Shown: positions 13,650 to 27,985, numbered from the stretch's first letter. The stretch is DNA of 64,000 bases from Isoetes taiwanensis (GCA_021234155.1 JAJEKV010000057.1:1891821-1955820), one strand, 5' to 3'. The notes: generated by a model not told the origin, from the sequence alone. Made by a program: numbers and translations.

Positions 13650-15100
13650 ATCAAAGGAAGCTTATCATTGTTGTCTCGTTGCTCTTTTGTTTCTTTTTCC
13701 CTTTCCTTTGTTTTCTTGCACAGTCGCGTGACATAGTCCGGATTCTCTGTTAGATCCAAAGGGTCCTCCCGCAGTGTCTCTTGCAGGGAGTTCGAACCCG
13801 AACCCCAAACATACTATGGTGCATGCAGCTGTACATGCATGAAAAAGAAAAGGATAAAAACATCATTATATAAGTGGCCAAGGTAGGTAGGTCCTTGCGG
13901 TCACAACACAACATTCTTTTCATCATTTTTCACTTTATTGCATACACTTATGCTTTAGAGGCTTAAATTTTTGTTACTAAATGGCAATTACTCCTCTCGA
14001 GTTCTATCTTTATATCTCCTTTCAGTGAATTTAGATAGTGCAGTTGCATGTTATTGTTATGGGCTGATTCACATAGGTTTTGCCAGTACGACTAATCGCG
14101 GCTTAACGGCCCGAACCCTAGCTTATCGGCAAAGGCCCACATCGGCGCCACTGGATGTCAGCCATTTGGGGAAACTCAAAGCGGGCTGAAAAAAGAAGCT
14201 ACGTTGTGGCGGATAAACGCGAAATCGACCACAAGCGAGATTATCCTTCATGATCGCTACATTAAGCCTCTAGCGTCTTGCTTATCACTTTGAAATTCTT
14301 GCTTCACACACCACATATCACATAACAACCTTTATTGCAAAACCCACGAAATAATTATTTATCTCATGTTGTCAAAACGAATCTCTATTGATAGTAAGTT
14401 TTGATGCCCATATACTATCATATCCTCTTACATAGGTCCCCATCAATAAATTTGAAATTAACTTTTCCTTACATTTTGATCTTCAGTTTTAATGGTAATG
14501 CATGCTCGTGTGTGTGCTACATGGGAGACACATATAGGAAATGCCCTATAATTTCACATTCAAGTATCCATTGGCCAACTCGTGTGTATGCTACATGGGA
14601 GACACATATAGGAAATGCCCTATAATTTCACATTCAAGTATCCATTGACACTCTGCAGCACATCAATTCCGGGTAGGGGCAACACCAAAGTTTATTGGCG
14701 TAAATTCAAATCCTCTGAGTTATTGTGTACATGCCATTACTGGCATAAATTCAAATCCTCGAGTTCTTATGTGTTATGTGGATCAGGATAGCTTATTTTT
14801 TAATATTTCCGGGGCATCTTGGGTATCAAAAACAAAGTTCAATTTGAACACAATGCGGGGTGATTAACATTTCCACTGCTCATTTCTAGGCCTATTATGT
14901 CCAACAAATGAATTTTATTGTTCTATGTGTTGTGTACATCATAGCACTGAAGCTCTATATGCTATCTCAATCATCTGTGGTCGTCCAAAGATTGCGTGCA
15001 TTAACCAGACAAAGATTGCACCACTCTGACATTCGTGGACTGAACTCTGGCTCTTGCTGCAAAAATTTGATAGTCACAAAAAGCAGCTTCAATAAATAAG
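13650..15100. other. AT-rich stretch with no gene (copy 1)
   Basis: Colinear with 37,413-38,860. Apart from the tandem duplication at 14,504-14,648 I see no coding sequence, structured RNA or transposon terminus. Confidence 0.5.
14504..14648. repeat. Tandem duplication of about 73 bp (copy 1)
   Basis: Two head-to-tail copies of a segment containing GCTACATGGGAGACACATAT and ATTTCACATTCAAGTATCC. The same doublet occurs in copy 2 at 38,271-38,414, so it predates the unit duplication. Confidence 0.85.
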
Positions 15101-15109
15101 ATTAGTAGT

Positions 15110-17240
15110 GCCTATTTTAGTCATTGTATACTAATGCTTTTTTCATGGGGATTTGCAAATGCGGAATGTAGTTGCTTACTTTGAACACAAAAACATGGGT
15201 TGCAAATTTGGATAATAACTGCTGGATACATTCGCTTCAGTAAAGAATCCACCATTCTTGATAGAGCATCAATATCATGAAGCTGAGGAGTTTGCCCATT
15301 TTACTAAAGATGTCTCCATTCTGGCTCTGGAGCTGCAATCAGATTTTTGCAAGGTTATGCAAAGTATGAATTATCTGGCGAATGGAGCAGAATTAATGTA
15401 GAATCGTGTGAAATACGTCCATGCTCTGCTGCATCTTGAAAACTCTGATGATATATAGAAGATTTGTAACTAAAAATTTACATCTTGATGTGCCAAAAAG
15501 AGTCCATTGGTGTATTCTAAGCGAATAAGGATCATATTGTGGTTTTATAATGTTAGGTTGCTTGATTTGCAAACAAAAACTTTTATTGTGTTGATTACCT
15601 TACCTGTCTAGGGATGTGCGTCCGTTAACAGTCCAAGCATGACAATGAAACTGTAAACATCACTTTTTACAGTATATATTCCTGACATCGTATATTCTGG
15701 AGCACTGTAACAAATGATGTCAACATTTGCGTCAAAACTTGATGTTCAGAGCTCAGTGGCACCAATGCGCAAGAAAAGGATATTTACTCCTCATCATCAG
15801 GAAGGATATTTACTGACTTGATATTTCTGTAAGGTGATAACAGGCAAGCGCATACTTCATGCAAACACCTGCAATAGTAGGATGGCTGCTTGAGGTCGCT
15901 ACTTGGTTTAGGCTTCTCAAAGCAGGAGAAATGAAAATGATTTCTGCCCAGGGCATATCATCCTTACCAGCCCCCTCCTTCATTGCTGCCATCAAGAGGT
16001 GGGTGAATGAGTTTCCATAAACTGGCATTAATGCTTGTGATTGAAATTTAGGCATATCTTGCAGCACCTAGAAACCAGGGACGTGACCAGGAGGATGTCT
16101 GTTTTGCTGACTAGTTTTATACATGTCACTCCAAAGGTGCTTGACCAAGAAGGACGTTCCACTAGCTACATTATCTATTATCTTCATATCTATCATCTTT
16201 TGATATCCTCCACGAGAAGAACATCACTATCAGGAACAAGCACAGCTATTGCAGAATAGATGCTACCAACCAAACCAGACATTTATACTACCATTGAACA
16301 ATCGCACCATTTGCATGCTTGCTAACAGTGATAGGTGAAGCATATCCACTTGCAGGACTCAGCTTATGAGTCCAGTTTTGCTTAGCAAGGAAGGTAGTGA
16401 TGCTAAAAAGAATTGAAGGTGGGCATGAGGATGCACTGAATAGATTACCATCAAATCCATAAAGGTAATACATTAAGAAAAAAAAAATTGTAGTTACAGC
16501 ATCAGAAATATTGTTGTTGATTGTTATGTGTAAACAATAAAACAAGTACTGTTGATTACTTAAACACTTCCAAAATATTTGTTGATTCTTATGTGCAAAC
16601 AATAAACAAATGGGATGATTGCTGAAAGCACTGATCTTTTTAGCTCTAGAAATTGCCAAAATTAGTCTTATACATAATTCGTCAGGAATGGACATGCCAG
16701 AAAACACGTAGACTTAAGAATCTTGCAGGTCCTGCCAGAGTACGTGTGGTCCCAACTAATTGATTGTTCTGTAGCCGATTGCCTGCGCGAAGCGTGAAGC
16801 ATTTTGAAGGCACATTTGGTTAAACCTCTCAAGCACACAAAATCATTATGAACGCGGAATGCTTTTGAACAAAGGGAGTGCTTACGAGGTAGTGAGACTT
16901 CTCAAGTTCCCCAATATGATTGTTCGCGATTATTTACGTAACAAATTGATTTGACAGATCCCTGAATCATATGAGAGCCTCTTATACTCAAATTGCATGT
17001 CTACATCACTCAATCACTATGTATGGATGACTATTCTCTTGTAATGTCACATTAAAAGGATTGTTTATAGCAAAAAAATTCTACGACAAAAAGTATTTGA
17101 TCCATGCATCTTTGGAAGAGCTACTTACAATGTTGCCAAGGGTTGAAACTCATCATATACATCAGGTATTTGACCTGTAATTTTGATTGCTGCTAAAAGA
17201 TTTCTGCATCACAATACTCTTTGTGTTCAACAGCAGAACA
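15110..17240 (-). pseudogene. STRUBBELIG-family LRR receptor kinase remnant (copy 1)
   Basis: Degraded counterpart of 38,870-40,975 on the minus strand. The exon region at 15,810-16,067 still shows the MPKFQSQALMPVYGNSF peptide upstream of the kinase segment. The KSDVYSFG-type activation-segment exon is near 15,610-15,770 and the C-lobe exon near 15,150-15,340, both with frameshifts. Exon order matches the better copy. It has no continuous frame and cannot encode a receptor. Confidence 0.65.
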
Positions 17241-17622
17241 TATATTTTCTATGAAAGTATCAAGCCGCATACAGAAAGAAATTCAAAAAGGATTAACTAC
17301 TACAAATGGAATTAAGGACACACAGCATTTTAGAGACAGAAGTAGGTTTTGGTGAAAAGATTGGAAGCTAGATTCCTGCACACAAAAGACACAAATAAAA
17401 TGGAAACAATAAACAACACAGAATGATGTGGTATCATTTGAGCTATACGGTTGTTATCAAAATCCTATAAGTTGTATTCAGATAGGTTATAAAAGACTAA
17501 TAATGCCTAAAGGTTAAATGATGCTTAAAGGCCTTACAATCACGGTAAGTCGCGATTGAAGTTACATAGGCATAGCCCAGCCAACCAAATACTTAGACCA
17601 GGAAAGTTACTGGAAAATGTCA

Positions 17623-18760
17623 CTAAAACATTAGAAAATGAATCCCAAACGATGATGTCTGAAGAAATAGGAGGAACATCAATGAAGAGGTCTTACACTG
17701 CTTGGTAATATTTGAGCCTGCACATTCAATTCCTAACCAAGCTTCGGCACAGGATCCCCCACCAACCACTTTCCAGCCAGTAAGGTGGAAATCCTGGAGT
17801 CTAGCAAAGGAAATCTGGTCATGAATTCTCTTCCCCAGTGCTGCTAAAGATCCACAGGCCTTCAGTACAGCAACGCAGCTCAATGCAACAGGCACAAACC
17901 CTTCACATCCTGCATACGTGAAAATAAAAGAGATGCAGCCAACATACCCTGACCATTCTCTACACAGCCAAATATATAGCAGCATGGTATGGCAAATTGT
18001 CCAAAAGACTTGGTGGGAAAACACCATGTTCCCACATTTAGCATACATACGGACATAAGGAGTGCTTACCTTATAAATGTCAAGATATAACCAGTCTTTG
18101 CAAGTTGATAGTGAACTGCAATGCCTTTCTCTAGAATTTTGACTTTGATTACTTTCCCATCAACTTGCTTACCCTCCTTGTCTGTTGCATAGTAGGTAGC
18201 ACAAGCCTTTAATGCAGCCACATAAGTTTGTGTGGATGAAAGCCACTGCAAAATCATATGGGCAAATAACTGCAAGCTAAACCCCCTTTTCCATTCTCTG
18301 CATACCCGAATATTAGTGCATTCCATGATACACAATTGAATGGTGCACATCTATCAAATACCAGGCGAGCATGAACCATGGTGCCACATTTGGAATATAC
18401 ATCTATGATGGTATTTACTGCAAAATATCAAACTCATGCCACTATTTGTAGGATTTGCCAGTGGATATAATATAGCCTTCTTCAAGGACCATTCGCTTAC
18501 TTGACACAACTTGTTTCTTAAACTAGCGACTGCGTAGCACATGCCTTTTGGTGCGGCAACATAAGTTAGAGCATTTGGTATAAGACATTCCTCTTGCATG
18601 CGTGTAAGCGGTTGCCGCGCCGATTTTCCCTCCCACTCTGCATACCCAAATACCAGCGTTCCACAACACCACATTGTGATATGGCACCAATCTTGGGGTA
18701 CGCCACCTCGAGAACATGACATTAATCGTACTAACTTATTCCTATACAATGAGAAAGGAC
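17623..18760 (-). pseudogene. PPR protein remnant (copy 1)
   Basis: Minus-strand reading shows MYAKCGNMVFSHQVF and VALSCVAVLKACGSLAALGK, typical of PLS-type pentatricopeptide repeats. Frameshifts and stops separate three blocks (17,623-18,048, 18,066-18,350, 18,354-18,749). Copy 2 at 41,466-42,470 is the same remnant with fewer breaks. No E or DYW domain is visible. Confidence 0.75.
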
Positions 18761-18954
18761 TTGCACACTAGCACATTAACACAATGAAAACATACATCAA
18801 AAGGCGGGTGGAAAAGTATTCAAAAAGATGGAAGTAGGCCCGGCATGAACTTTCAAGGGAATACTTCCTTATATTTTCAATTCAAATGACTTTACAATCA
18901 ACTCTTGTATACAAGTGCTATAAACTTTCAATAAGCATATCCAAGTGGCTCAAT

Positions 18955-20190
18955 CAATGTCTTCAATATTGGGATTTCTTGGCTTTCTTCTGGCCGTCGA
19001 CCTCGACTTTCTAATTTTGCCTGAGTCAATGCGGCGGCTCATACATATATCTTGGTTGGTTTGGGCTATAATTATTGTTGTGAGTAAAGGCGGGTGTTAA
19101 TCAACTGAAACTGCAGGTAGGCAAACCGGATGGGGCATCAGCCTTATCTATCTTGATTGGGAATGGTCTTTTTATGCTGCCTTTCTCTTTTCATGCTTGG
19201 GCTGCCATTTGTTGTGGTGCTTGTTGCTCCCATGTAGAGGAAGTACTAACTGAGGGCAAGGAGCCATGCTTGTTGTTGCCATGTGAAAGTGCTAACGGGA
19301 GCCATGCTTGTGTGCATCTTGTTGCTCCCATGGGCTAAGAGGAGGCAATAAGGTTGTGAAGCCATTTCTTGTGTTGCTTATTTGCCCCCATGGCTGCCAT
19401 CCACTCGATATGTCTGAGCATATCATTTCCAAGTACAATCGTGTTGCACGATGCATTGACCCACTCATCTTTTTCTCTGACATTGGCAAGCGAGAAGTTG
19501 ACAAGATTAGCATCATTATGCAGGATGTGTGCTTAGAATCACCGAGCCAACAAGCCATCGGTGATAGGCTTTCTCTCTATATGAAGCCACCAAATTCATC
19601 AAGCAACGTAAGCCTGTTTCCTCCATTCTTGCTTGTCCATGAAAGTAGGCGCCGTCCAACAAATACCATCCGGTGATAGTGCTTTCTTAAGCAACAAGCG
19701 ACCAAATTCACCCAAGCTTAACATGCTTACATTTCCTCCATTCTTACTTGTCCGCCGGCAAAAGAAATTTGCTTGTGAACATAGGCACATCAAACACATT
19801 GAGTTGGTTCTGCGTCATTGAGCCTTCCAGCCTTTCTGTTGTGGCCCAAAGCTTGGGCAAGTCTTCCTCAAACGGTGGTAGCATCAAAGAAAAACTCCAC
19901 CTGAGATGCATTGTGTGGCCGGGTCAAGTTCTTTACCTCTTTTTCATTAAGACGAATCTCCATCCAATTGTAGGATTTCCATCTTCAAGTCGTCCAACAA
20001 ATGCATGCGCTCCATGCTTCATCTTGTTGAGCAAACGCCTTCGGCGTCCCTCTGCGTCTAAGCTTCGAGAAAGATAATTGGAGTTCCTCACGATTATCGA
20101 ATAAAGTCCCTCATTGGCTCGAAAGACAGGTGAGTTCCTCAGATTAATGGAATAAAAGTGGCAGATCCTCGCACATCGTCATATGCGTCT
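18955..20190 (-). pseudogene. Dof transcription factor, degraded copy 1
   Basis: Colinear with the intact Dof frame at 42,678-43,937. The minus strand keeps pieces of the glutamine-rich middle (WEQQ blocks near 19,290-19,350) and of the repeated acidic segments (LGEFGRLL near 19,690-19,720), but in different frames. The zinc-finger part near 18,960-19,080 is disrupted. Whether this is true decay or consensus error cannot be decided from the sequence. Confidence 0.65.
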
Positions 20191-20453
20191 TCTCTAAGTC
20201 TTCTCTCTCTTCTCTTATAACACTCTTCTCTATATACATCTATCTTAAATTAAGAGGTTTATAGGCAGGTCTTCATAATTAAGTAAAAGGAGTTTATAGG
20301 CCTTGGTCTTGATTTGCCTTACATCCCAAGTAGCATTTTCCAGCGGGTGATATTTTTAAGTACTACCTTTTTTCCTAACTCATATCCTAGCGGTGATATT
20401 TTCCTAACTTTCGAGGCGGTGATATTTCTAAGTCCTACTTTTTTTTTTCACCT

Positions 20454-20456
<3 letters not shown>

Positions 20457-20484
<28 letters not shown>
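20457..20484. repeat. (AC)14 microsatellite
   Basis: Uninterrupted AC dinucleotides following CCTAGT. Copy 2 has 26 units at the same place (44,205-44,256). Confidence 0.95.
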
Positions 20485-20924
20485 CGCGTATTGCACCTCT
20501 CCCTCCAACAAGATTACTCCTTCCATCTATCTTAGAAATGCGTAGCTGGAAATAGATAGACATCATTTTATTTGAAATGCTGAAATGTGTATGGATTTTT
20601 ACTTGACATAATATTGCCACATATATTTTGGAGTCACCTAAGCGTTTATTAGCTATTGTTCGTCAACATTACAATGGGGCTATTATTAGCTAAATGGAAA
20701 TCACTTAGATTATAGACAGAAACTAGTAGACAATTGATGCCAGCAGCGTCCTAGGCGGATGTATTTAGAAAATCTTGGTCAAGGTACCTGCCAATGACCC
20801 AAGAGGGGCCAAACAATCTAGATTTGCACAACATGGCCAGAATCCTGCTTAGTTAAATTTGGAACAAGTAAGTATTTGAGTTAAGTGAACATAGCATCAA
20901 CAACATTTCAACTAGGAGATGGAT

Positions 20925-21980
20925 GTATATCGAGTGGTGTGAAAGCGATGAGTCGAGTAGTGTGAGGGCATAGTGGAGTATTGTGAAGGTGTGGCGAGTA
21001 TAGAGGCGACAAATATGTAGTCTTTGCATGGACTATCTTCCTTGTTCAAGCCTCTGTCACGTGCTGACTCATCTAGTAGTTCTTGTGTTATTTCTTTGGC
21101 TGGCGCTTGCCTCATGCAATGGCCTAATCATGCAAAGAATGTTTTATATCAAAATCCTCTCGGCTTCGCCTGTGTTGGGGTCATGTGTCTAGCACGAAGC
21201 ATGTTCTCCTCGAGAGGCATCATTTTTGTGTCTCCTGGGCTTATGTGTTGGGAGCTATAATTCTATATCAGCACATCGGCTCCTCTTGAAGAGCATAAAT
21301 ACTACCTCACGGGTTATGATTTTGCAACGTAATGGCGTAGCTGGCGTGGCATGTGTTAACGCTTCCCTATCTTGCGTCTGAGAGGCTTCGCACATGGAAA
21401 GCGGCCATGTGAGTTCTGCTGCATAGTGCTTGTCGATTGCGATGCGGCCTGGCGTATAGAGGCATCCCTTGAAGCTTTTCGCTACAGGCACCGGTTTATG
21501 CATTTGTCGGGAGCCACGAGCTAGATACTTGTCGGTGATGTGATGACTCAAAAGATCCATGGTTGAAGCTCCTAAAACTAGAGATGCCGTCAGGAGCCAA
21601 ATAAATACACATTACAAGATTCCAGAGCAATAAGGATCCAATTTGCTTTTTAGAATGAATACTCTATCGGCAAAGAGCCCGCGATTCCGAACAACATGTT
21701 TTAATGAGCCGATTCCAACTTAACCCATGAAGAAGATCTGATGAGTGCGGAACCTGCGAAGTGGTCATTACCGCGAATACAAATAAAATGATATTGTTGC
21801 AGTGCTCCGAACTTCGTTTGATGGAGTTTTTAATTTTTCTTAAATAGGCTACAATTGACACATGTAAATTTGATTCAAGGAATAAAAACTTGGCATTTCA
21901 AAAGAACAAAATTCATACTCACAAAGCTATATTAAGAAGATAGTATTGGAGTTCGGATAATAAAAAAGTACAAAGACTAT
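20925..21980. repeat. Module S2 (copy 1)
   Basis: Paralogue of module S1 without the copia insertion: GCATG at 21,199-21,203 continues directly into TTCTCCTCGAGAGG. The right end is ACTAT at 21,976-21,980, immediately followed by the small LTR element. Confidence 0.7.
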
Positions 21981-22342
21981 TATTTAACCACCTAGTAGTT
22001 AACATTGTGCATACACATGTTATTGGAGTGTCGGTGGTGGCTGACACTTGGCATGCTTAAGTTAGCAAGTGTATAGCTTAGATTAGTTGGAGTATGCGAG
22101 GCTTGGTTGCGGTCTACACTATATTAGGCAGGAACCTCTTCGGATGTACTTTCGAGGGTTTGATCTCTCAAATTTGGGGAAGCCTCATTTGCGGTGGCAC
22201 ATTTCACTTTATTCTTTGTACATATTTTGTCTTTCTTGTTTCATGATCTTGAAGGCCTTGTTCTTGATCTTGAGCATGGTAGCTTGTAGCATCAGTCATG
22301 AACATTCTTTAAGGCGTATACTTAGGAAACCCAAAACTAACA
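21981..22342 (+). repeat. 5' LTR of small LTR element (copy 1/2)
   Basis: Matches the LTR at 45,737-46,093 and ends in AAAACTAACA. It carries many small differences from the other LTR copies. Confidence 0.8.
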
Positions 22343-24234
22343 CTAGCGGATTATCTTAGGGGTTAAGCTCAAGATCATTTCTTTAAGCCTTCTTGTTTCT
22401 TTGTTGTCTTCTTTGCTCTCATGCTTCTCGTTTGAAAACTTTTGTATATATTCTTCCCCTTTAAATTTCCTTAGTTTGCCCAACCAAGTCCATTCATGTA
22501 TTAGGCTTGGAGGCTTTTGTTTTTCAAAGCGGTGATGAGGATTACACTTGGTGATCAATTTACTCTCGTAAATCATTCTCAAGACCACTGATTCTTGAAT
22601 CGGCAAGCCAGTTCCGCGATAAAAGGATTCTTTGAGTGGTGGCTTGACACTCCTCTACTATAAAATCAAGAAAAATCAAGTGTTTTTTTTTATCTTTTTC
22701 TCTGCTTTGGCTATCGAGAGAAAAATCATGTCTTTGATCATTTTATCATCTTACGTTTTATCTTGGCTTATCGAGGAAATTTTATTGCCTCTTGCACACC
22801 CAAAAATATTTTTGTCTCATAGAAGCGTCGTGATTATCTGCATCAACAACTCTTGATAGCTTCCTCCATGAAGTTTCTCGTTCAGTTATTCTGAGAGAGA
22901 CTGACACTTTGGCTAGCTCCCTTTCATAATGCAAGATCAGCTAAGTAAAAGATTTATCGAGTAGTCACTGTTTCTTATTGTAGGTCTTCATACATAAAAC
23001 TTTATCACATATACATCACGAGAAAAAAAGCGGATATTTTTCTAAACTCAAATGGAATGTAGCATGTCTTCTCGGCATCTCTTAAAATTTTGCATCAAGC
23101 CTCTCGGGGCTCGCGAAATGATTCGGCACCTCAGGATTCACCTCTGGCGTAGCCGATTACGCGCACATCGAGAGAAGCAAGCGATGATTTTTCAATCCCG
23201 AGCATCATCAGTCTTGGGGAGTTATATTTACGACACAACCCGGTATGTCTTTTGAAAATTTTTCCGCGAGGGCGGCTACGTGGCTGGCCCCATCTATTAT
23301 TCTAAGCTTAGCGACGCTTCGGCATCGTACTGCATCACATCCTTTGGGTTAGCGATCTTCTAGAAACCTATTTGGGCCGGAGACAAGTCAGCATTTTCGA
23401 GCAAAACCGCCAGTTTCAAGCAAGCCTCAACTTTTCGATATGTTTCCCGGCGTACCTTTGTCCGGTAAGCTTATCAGAGGCAAAATCAGGCACACTTAGC
23501 ATCATTGCTCAATTAGAAGCTGAGGGGCCACGCCTCCATTTTCCGCGAAACTTTCTGCTCAGTAGCCTTGCCAATCCAACTATAATAAAGGGGCCCTTCT
23601 ATTTTTAGAACTTTCTATGTGATCATCCCAAATCTTGGCGTATACCTCTGTTGCGAGAAAATGTCAGGCCGCCATTGCGGCTATCTTCCTCCATGCCATG
23701 CATGCTAGGGTTGCGACTCTCACTTTCTGCTAGGAGTTTTCTTCTTGGCTGAGATTTAGCGCCCCTTTTACTACATTTTAAGCATTACTTATATATTCTT
23801 AGCAGGTACCCACTCACGTCGCAGAGGCACCCAGCTCACTACATTTCTCATCCACGGGCCCGCGCTCAGCTCCTCGATAGGCGATCCCACCCGGGGAGCG
23901 CAGCTTTTATAATTGCTGCTACTTTAAGCCATTATCATACTTGTTTTAGGCGAAATTTTGGGCATTGTTTGTTCAAATGGACTTCCCCATGATATAAGGG
24001 GATAGTCTTCATATTTTCTTGCCCAGTTCCTATGATCCGTATTGCGCATCGACATTCTTTGGGATCTCTTATCCATCATCGACACATTCGCGAAGAAGAG
24101 ATCTTTTACGGCGACCTGACCTGACCATTACGTATTTTCACCTACAAAATTTTTTGGCTGCATTATTTGTAATTGTGGACTGTCTTATAAAAGTGCGTAC
24201 ATGTTTTTTGTGCTAAAGCTTTTAGGGGAAGCGG

Positions 24235-24613
24235 TGTTAACCACCTAGTGGTTAACATTGTACATGTAGGTGGTTAACAGCATTGCATGCATGTGTGGAA
24301 TGTCGATGGTGGCGGTATTTGACACCAGCATGCTTAGGTTAACTTAAGTGTATGGCTTAGATTAGTTAGATATGCGGCTCCAGTTTGCGGTCTACAACGC
24401 GTAGGCGGAGCCTCTTCGGATATTACTTTCGGGTTTGATCTCAAATTTGGAAACCTCATTTGGCATACATTTCGCATTCTTTGTACATATTTTGTCTTTT
24501 TCTTGTTTCATGATCTTGAGCCTTGTTTCATGATCTTGAGCATGGCTGGCTTGTAGCATCCCGCAGTCATGGACTGTTGCTGCAAGACGTATGCCAAGAA
24601 CCCAAAACTAACA
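24235..24613 (+). repeat. 3' LTR of small LTR element (copy 1/2)
   Basis: Starts TGTTAACCACCTAGTGG after the purine-rich AGGGGAAGCGG and ends AAAACTAACA next to ACTAT. It contains an internal doublet of GTTTCATGATCTTGAG. Confidence 0.85.
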
Positions 24614-26880
24614 ACTATACAAGTATGTTCCTTATGCTTATATGGGTGCAAGGACCCCACCATGGAAATTATGCCCAAATGTGCTTCAAGAATCTTGTTT
24701 TGGGATCTAATTTGGCATATACAATTGAGTGCATGATATCTATACACTGAGTATCTAAGCCTCCTAACAACTGGAGCACCTCTCTGAGTTGATGTGCAAC
24801 AACAACCTTTTGCGCATCCTTCTAAGTCAAGGAAGTCTTAGAGAAAAGATTTAGAAGATAAGCCTTGAATGGTTGAATCAAATACATGGGACCAAAAATA
24901 TTCTTTATCATTAAATTATCCAAATCGCATTTTAAGGTAAATTCATCACATTAATGACTCAATAAGATATTGAGGAGTACAATAAACTCAAGTGCAAAGC
25001 AAGTTCATTTTTTTTCCTCATCCTCATTGCTAAATGCCTTCCCCTAAATTGTGCATCAGTTTTCATGCTAGTTCTTCCACAACAAGATTTTTGTTCTTTT
25101 TGTTTATCCGCTCATTGACCATAGTATCTTTCCATCTAGGAATACTATCTTAAAAAAAATTTGAGACCTTTATTCTAACGCCTTTGCATTTCATTTGAGC
25201 TTAAAATAATTAAATGTCATGGCCGGTATTTTTCTTTGCAAACCACCTTGCAAATGCACCTAATGTACTTGCATAATGGTAGGATCGTAGAAAACTTGAC
25301 GGATGTGGAAACTAAAGGGGAGGGCATGTATGCTAGCCCTTCTCGACCAGAGAATCCTGCATAACCATTGAGGCACAAACTGATTCTACAGCCTGTGGCT
25401 AACAAGAATGTATGATTTCTTTATGTTTCCACCACGCCAAGGTATAGCAACTTAATTTTCCGGGTTGCACGCGGGCTTAACTTTTCTTTTCTGAATAAGA
25501 ATGATCCATAAATGGACAAAGTTGTCTTCAACAATTGTTCTTTTGCTTTCAATTTCCAACTGATATTGTAATATTCTATTTCAAGATTTGCATTGTGTTA
25601 GGTGCAAGTACGCTTAAAAAATCCCGGAATACAAATGAGAGAATTTTTGTTAATGGCATGTAGCACATATGTGCTTTGTGTTTGCACTCTCATATAAAGT
25701 CTCGATATTTGTAAACTCTTAAAAGACACGAGTAAATGTGAACAATATTTGTAGACTCTTAGAAAAGCTTCTTAGAAAATTATTATTATTGATTTTTGAA
25801 TGTGAATACAATGGAAATGCAGGAGCTGTTTGAACAATGTAAATGTTAGGTGTGATGTCATTGTTACAAATAGATGCAAATACGAGACAATAGATCAAGG
25901 AAAAATATTGTATTATTATAAAGACTTTAGACTTCGGGGGCTAGATTCAAAACAAATTTTGAGTCCCCTAAGTGGCGCCTTATGTCCCTACTCATGGCTA
26001 ATATAGAGGCCACACTCCTAAAAAAAAAAAATTAAAACTATTGTATGTTTTAAATGGCCATCTCGACAAGTTGCTTGTGCATGTGATATTTTGAAATGGC
26101 CACGCCCTATGGGTCTAAAGGTTTGGCAAAATATCAAATTGGCCACTTATAGAGTGAGAGTAATAAGTTGGTATTTTGAGCTAACCACTACCTTTCATCA
26201 TGGTGAGATTGCATCCTACTCCCAAGCATGGTCGACTATTCTTTCAAATTGGCCCCCTGGGACAAAAAAACATCCTGGCTTGCAAGATGATATATGTGCA
26301 CATACTTTTACAAAAAGCACTAGAGAAAAAGAATCTTAGCTTGGATTACATAGTAAACTACACTTTCTATGTTCCTTTTGTCACTGTGATTTGAGGCCGT
26401 TTAATAGCCGTGAATTTATTGTGCTATGCTTGCCACAACCGGCCTACCATTCTTCTATAACAGAGCGCTATTTGCACAAATTTGCAACCGATTTGTATTA
26501 TTCTTCTAATGTGCATTGTGCATTTCTCTGTCCAAGTCCACTTGTCTTAAGTTTGCGACATATCTATTTTCTGCTACAAGCTTGATGAATCTGTAATGTT
26601 AGCTTCAGTGTTTCATTGTCCATCTAAGAAAAACATTTGCCAATGATTGTAAGCCACACTCGAAAGTACTCAAGACACAGGCTTTGCAATTGTAAAGTAA
26701 ACATAAGAATGTACACAATCATCGCACATCTGATAGGATTCCCTGATGGCTCCATGCCTGGAGGAGGCACAATATTGTCTCGCTGCCTAGAGAGGTGGAG
26801 TCTTGATATGTGTCTCTTTGCAACTACAATACATGCACATATGTAACATGCTTTCATTATCTCTTCCAGCTGAGTGTGAA
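24614..26880. other. Module R2 and spacer A, non-coding part (copy 2)
   Basis: Colinear with 48,331-50,590. The first roughly 450 bases are module R2, which lacks the 780-bp segment present in R1. The remainder is AT-rich with no conserved reading frame or structural RNA that I can support. Confidence 0.6.
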
Positions 26881-27985
26881 AGGTACAACACACGCCTGCC
26901 CAAAGGGGCATATAGGGGCTCGGGCATTAGTCCATGCACTAGACCAATATCCCCGACACAAACCTAATGGATGACTTAGATAGAGATGAGGTTAACTATG
27001 GCCACCAAACTATGGAAGGTGCGCCAGACGGCAACATATGCGAGATGTGGTACTCGACTCTCACATTGCCACTAGCAAGATGCTAACATTTGATTGCGTG
27101 AAGACTACTTTTCTATAACAACCTATATCCTAACCATTATTTCATTCTCGCCACCCTTTGCCTAAGCCACACGAAGCTTGCCAAAGACTTGGATGATCTT
27201 AATACCATTGCTCTAAAAATGGGATGGCCTCCGAGATGCCTGTCAAGAAGTGCAACAGTCTCTACAAGTGCACACGAGCTCTCTCCAGCTCAATTGCATG
27301 AGACAATCACCAAGGTCCGTAGGTAGGTGCAGTACTATTGGGAAGTTGTGGCTCATTTGCAATATGTGTTTCCTGGTGGTTATGACAGGCAGCAACAACA
27401 TGCACGTGTTGTACATACGCGGCAAACGGCGCCTAACATCGAGCATAATCATCCTCCTCGATCTCTCGGGCGGCGGATTTGCAGGACCATGTTTTAGTGG
27501 GTTTCAGATAATGCTCATGTATGTGTAACCTCCTATCCTTTAGTTGTTTAATAAGGTTCATTGTAGTTTCATACTTCTAATTGCATTTGCTCATCATACC
27601 ATAAACATGCATTTTCTAATACTGTAGTGTATTCATCTATAGCGGATGGAGCATCATCACTGAACACCATGAGTCGCCCTCCCCTCTCCCCCCACTATGA
27701 GTGCGACAGAGGTTGAGTGCATGCAATGGTTGGAGGAGTACGATAGGGTTCATGAATACTGCCTGCAGGATGAAGCAGAGCAAGCAAACCATAGAGGAGC
27801 TTCTCACTACACTGGAGAAGCTGCCTCCAGATGCAAATGCGGCAGAGGTGGCATCCTTGCATGCAGTCTATGCAAAAGTGGTTCGCAACTTCGATGAGTA
27901 TTATGAGGATCTAGGGTACACAATTGACTGTTTTCTAGGCCAGAGATGTGGCAATGCAGAGGTCAATGGGAATATTCCTTGATGG
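26880..27985 (+). pseudogene. Fragments of an unrecognised gene (copy 2)
   Basis: Same fragments as copy 3 (50,590-51,705). From 27,243 to 27,982 the reading frames are identical to those of copy 3, including a premature TAG near 27,327 in a frame that otherwise continues through QYYWEVVAHLQYVFPGGYD. The last piece (27,697-27,982) encodes an acidic, probably alpha-helical segment with one frameshift. The family is not recognised. The upstream ALVHALDQYPDTN piece is readable only in copy 3. Confidence 0.5.

Larger units (their letters stand above)
21981..24613 (+). mobile_element. Small non-autonomous LTR element at the copy 1/copy 2 border
   Basis: The LTRs at 21,981-22,342 and 24,235-24,613 flank about 1.9 kb of internal sequence. 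The target duplication ACTAT is present on both sides (21,976-21,980 and 24,614-24,618). The internal region has no gag, protease, integrase or reverse transcriptase motifs, so it would have needed enzymes from another element. Its LTRs are unrelated to those of the copia element. The 5' LTR begins TATTTAACC rather than TGTTAACC. Confidence 0.85.
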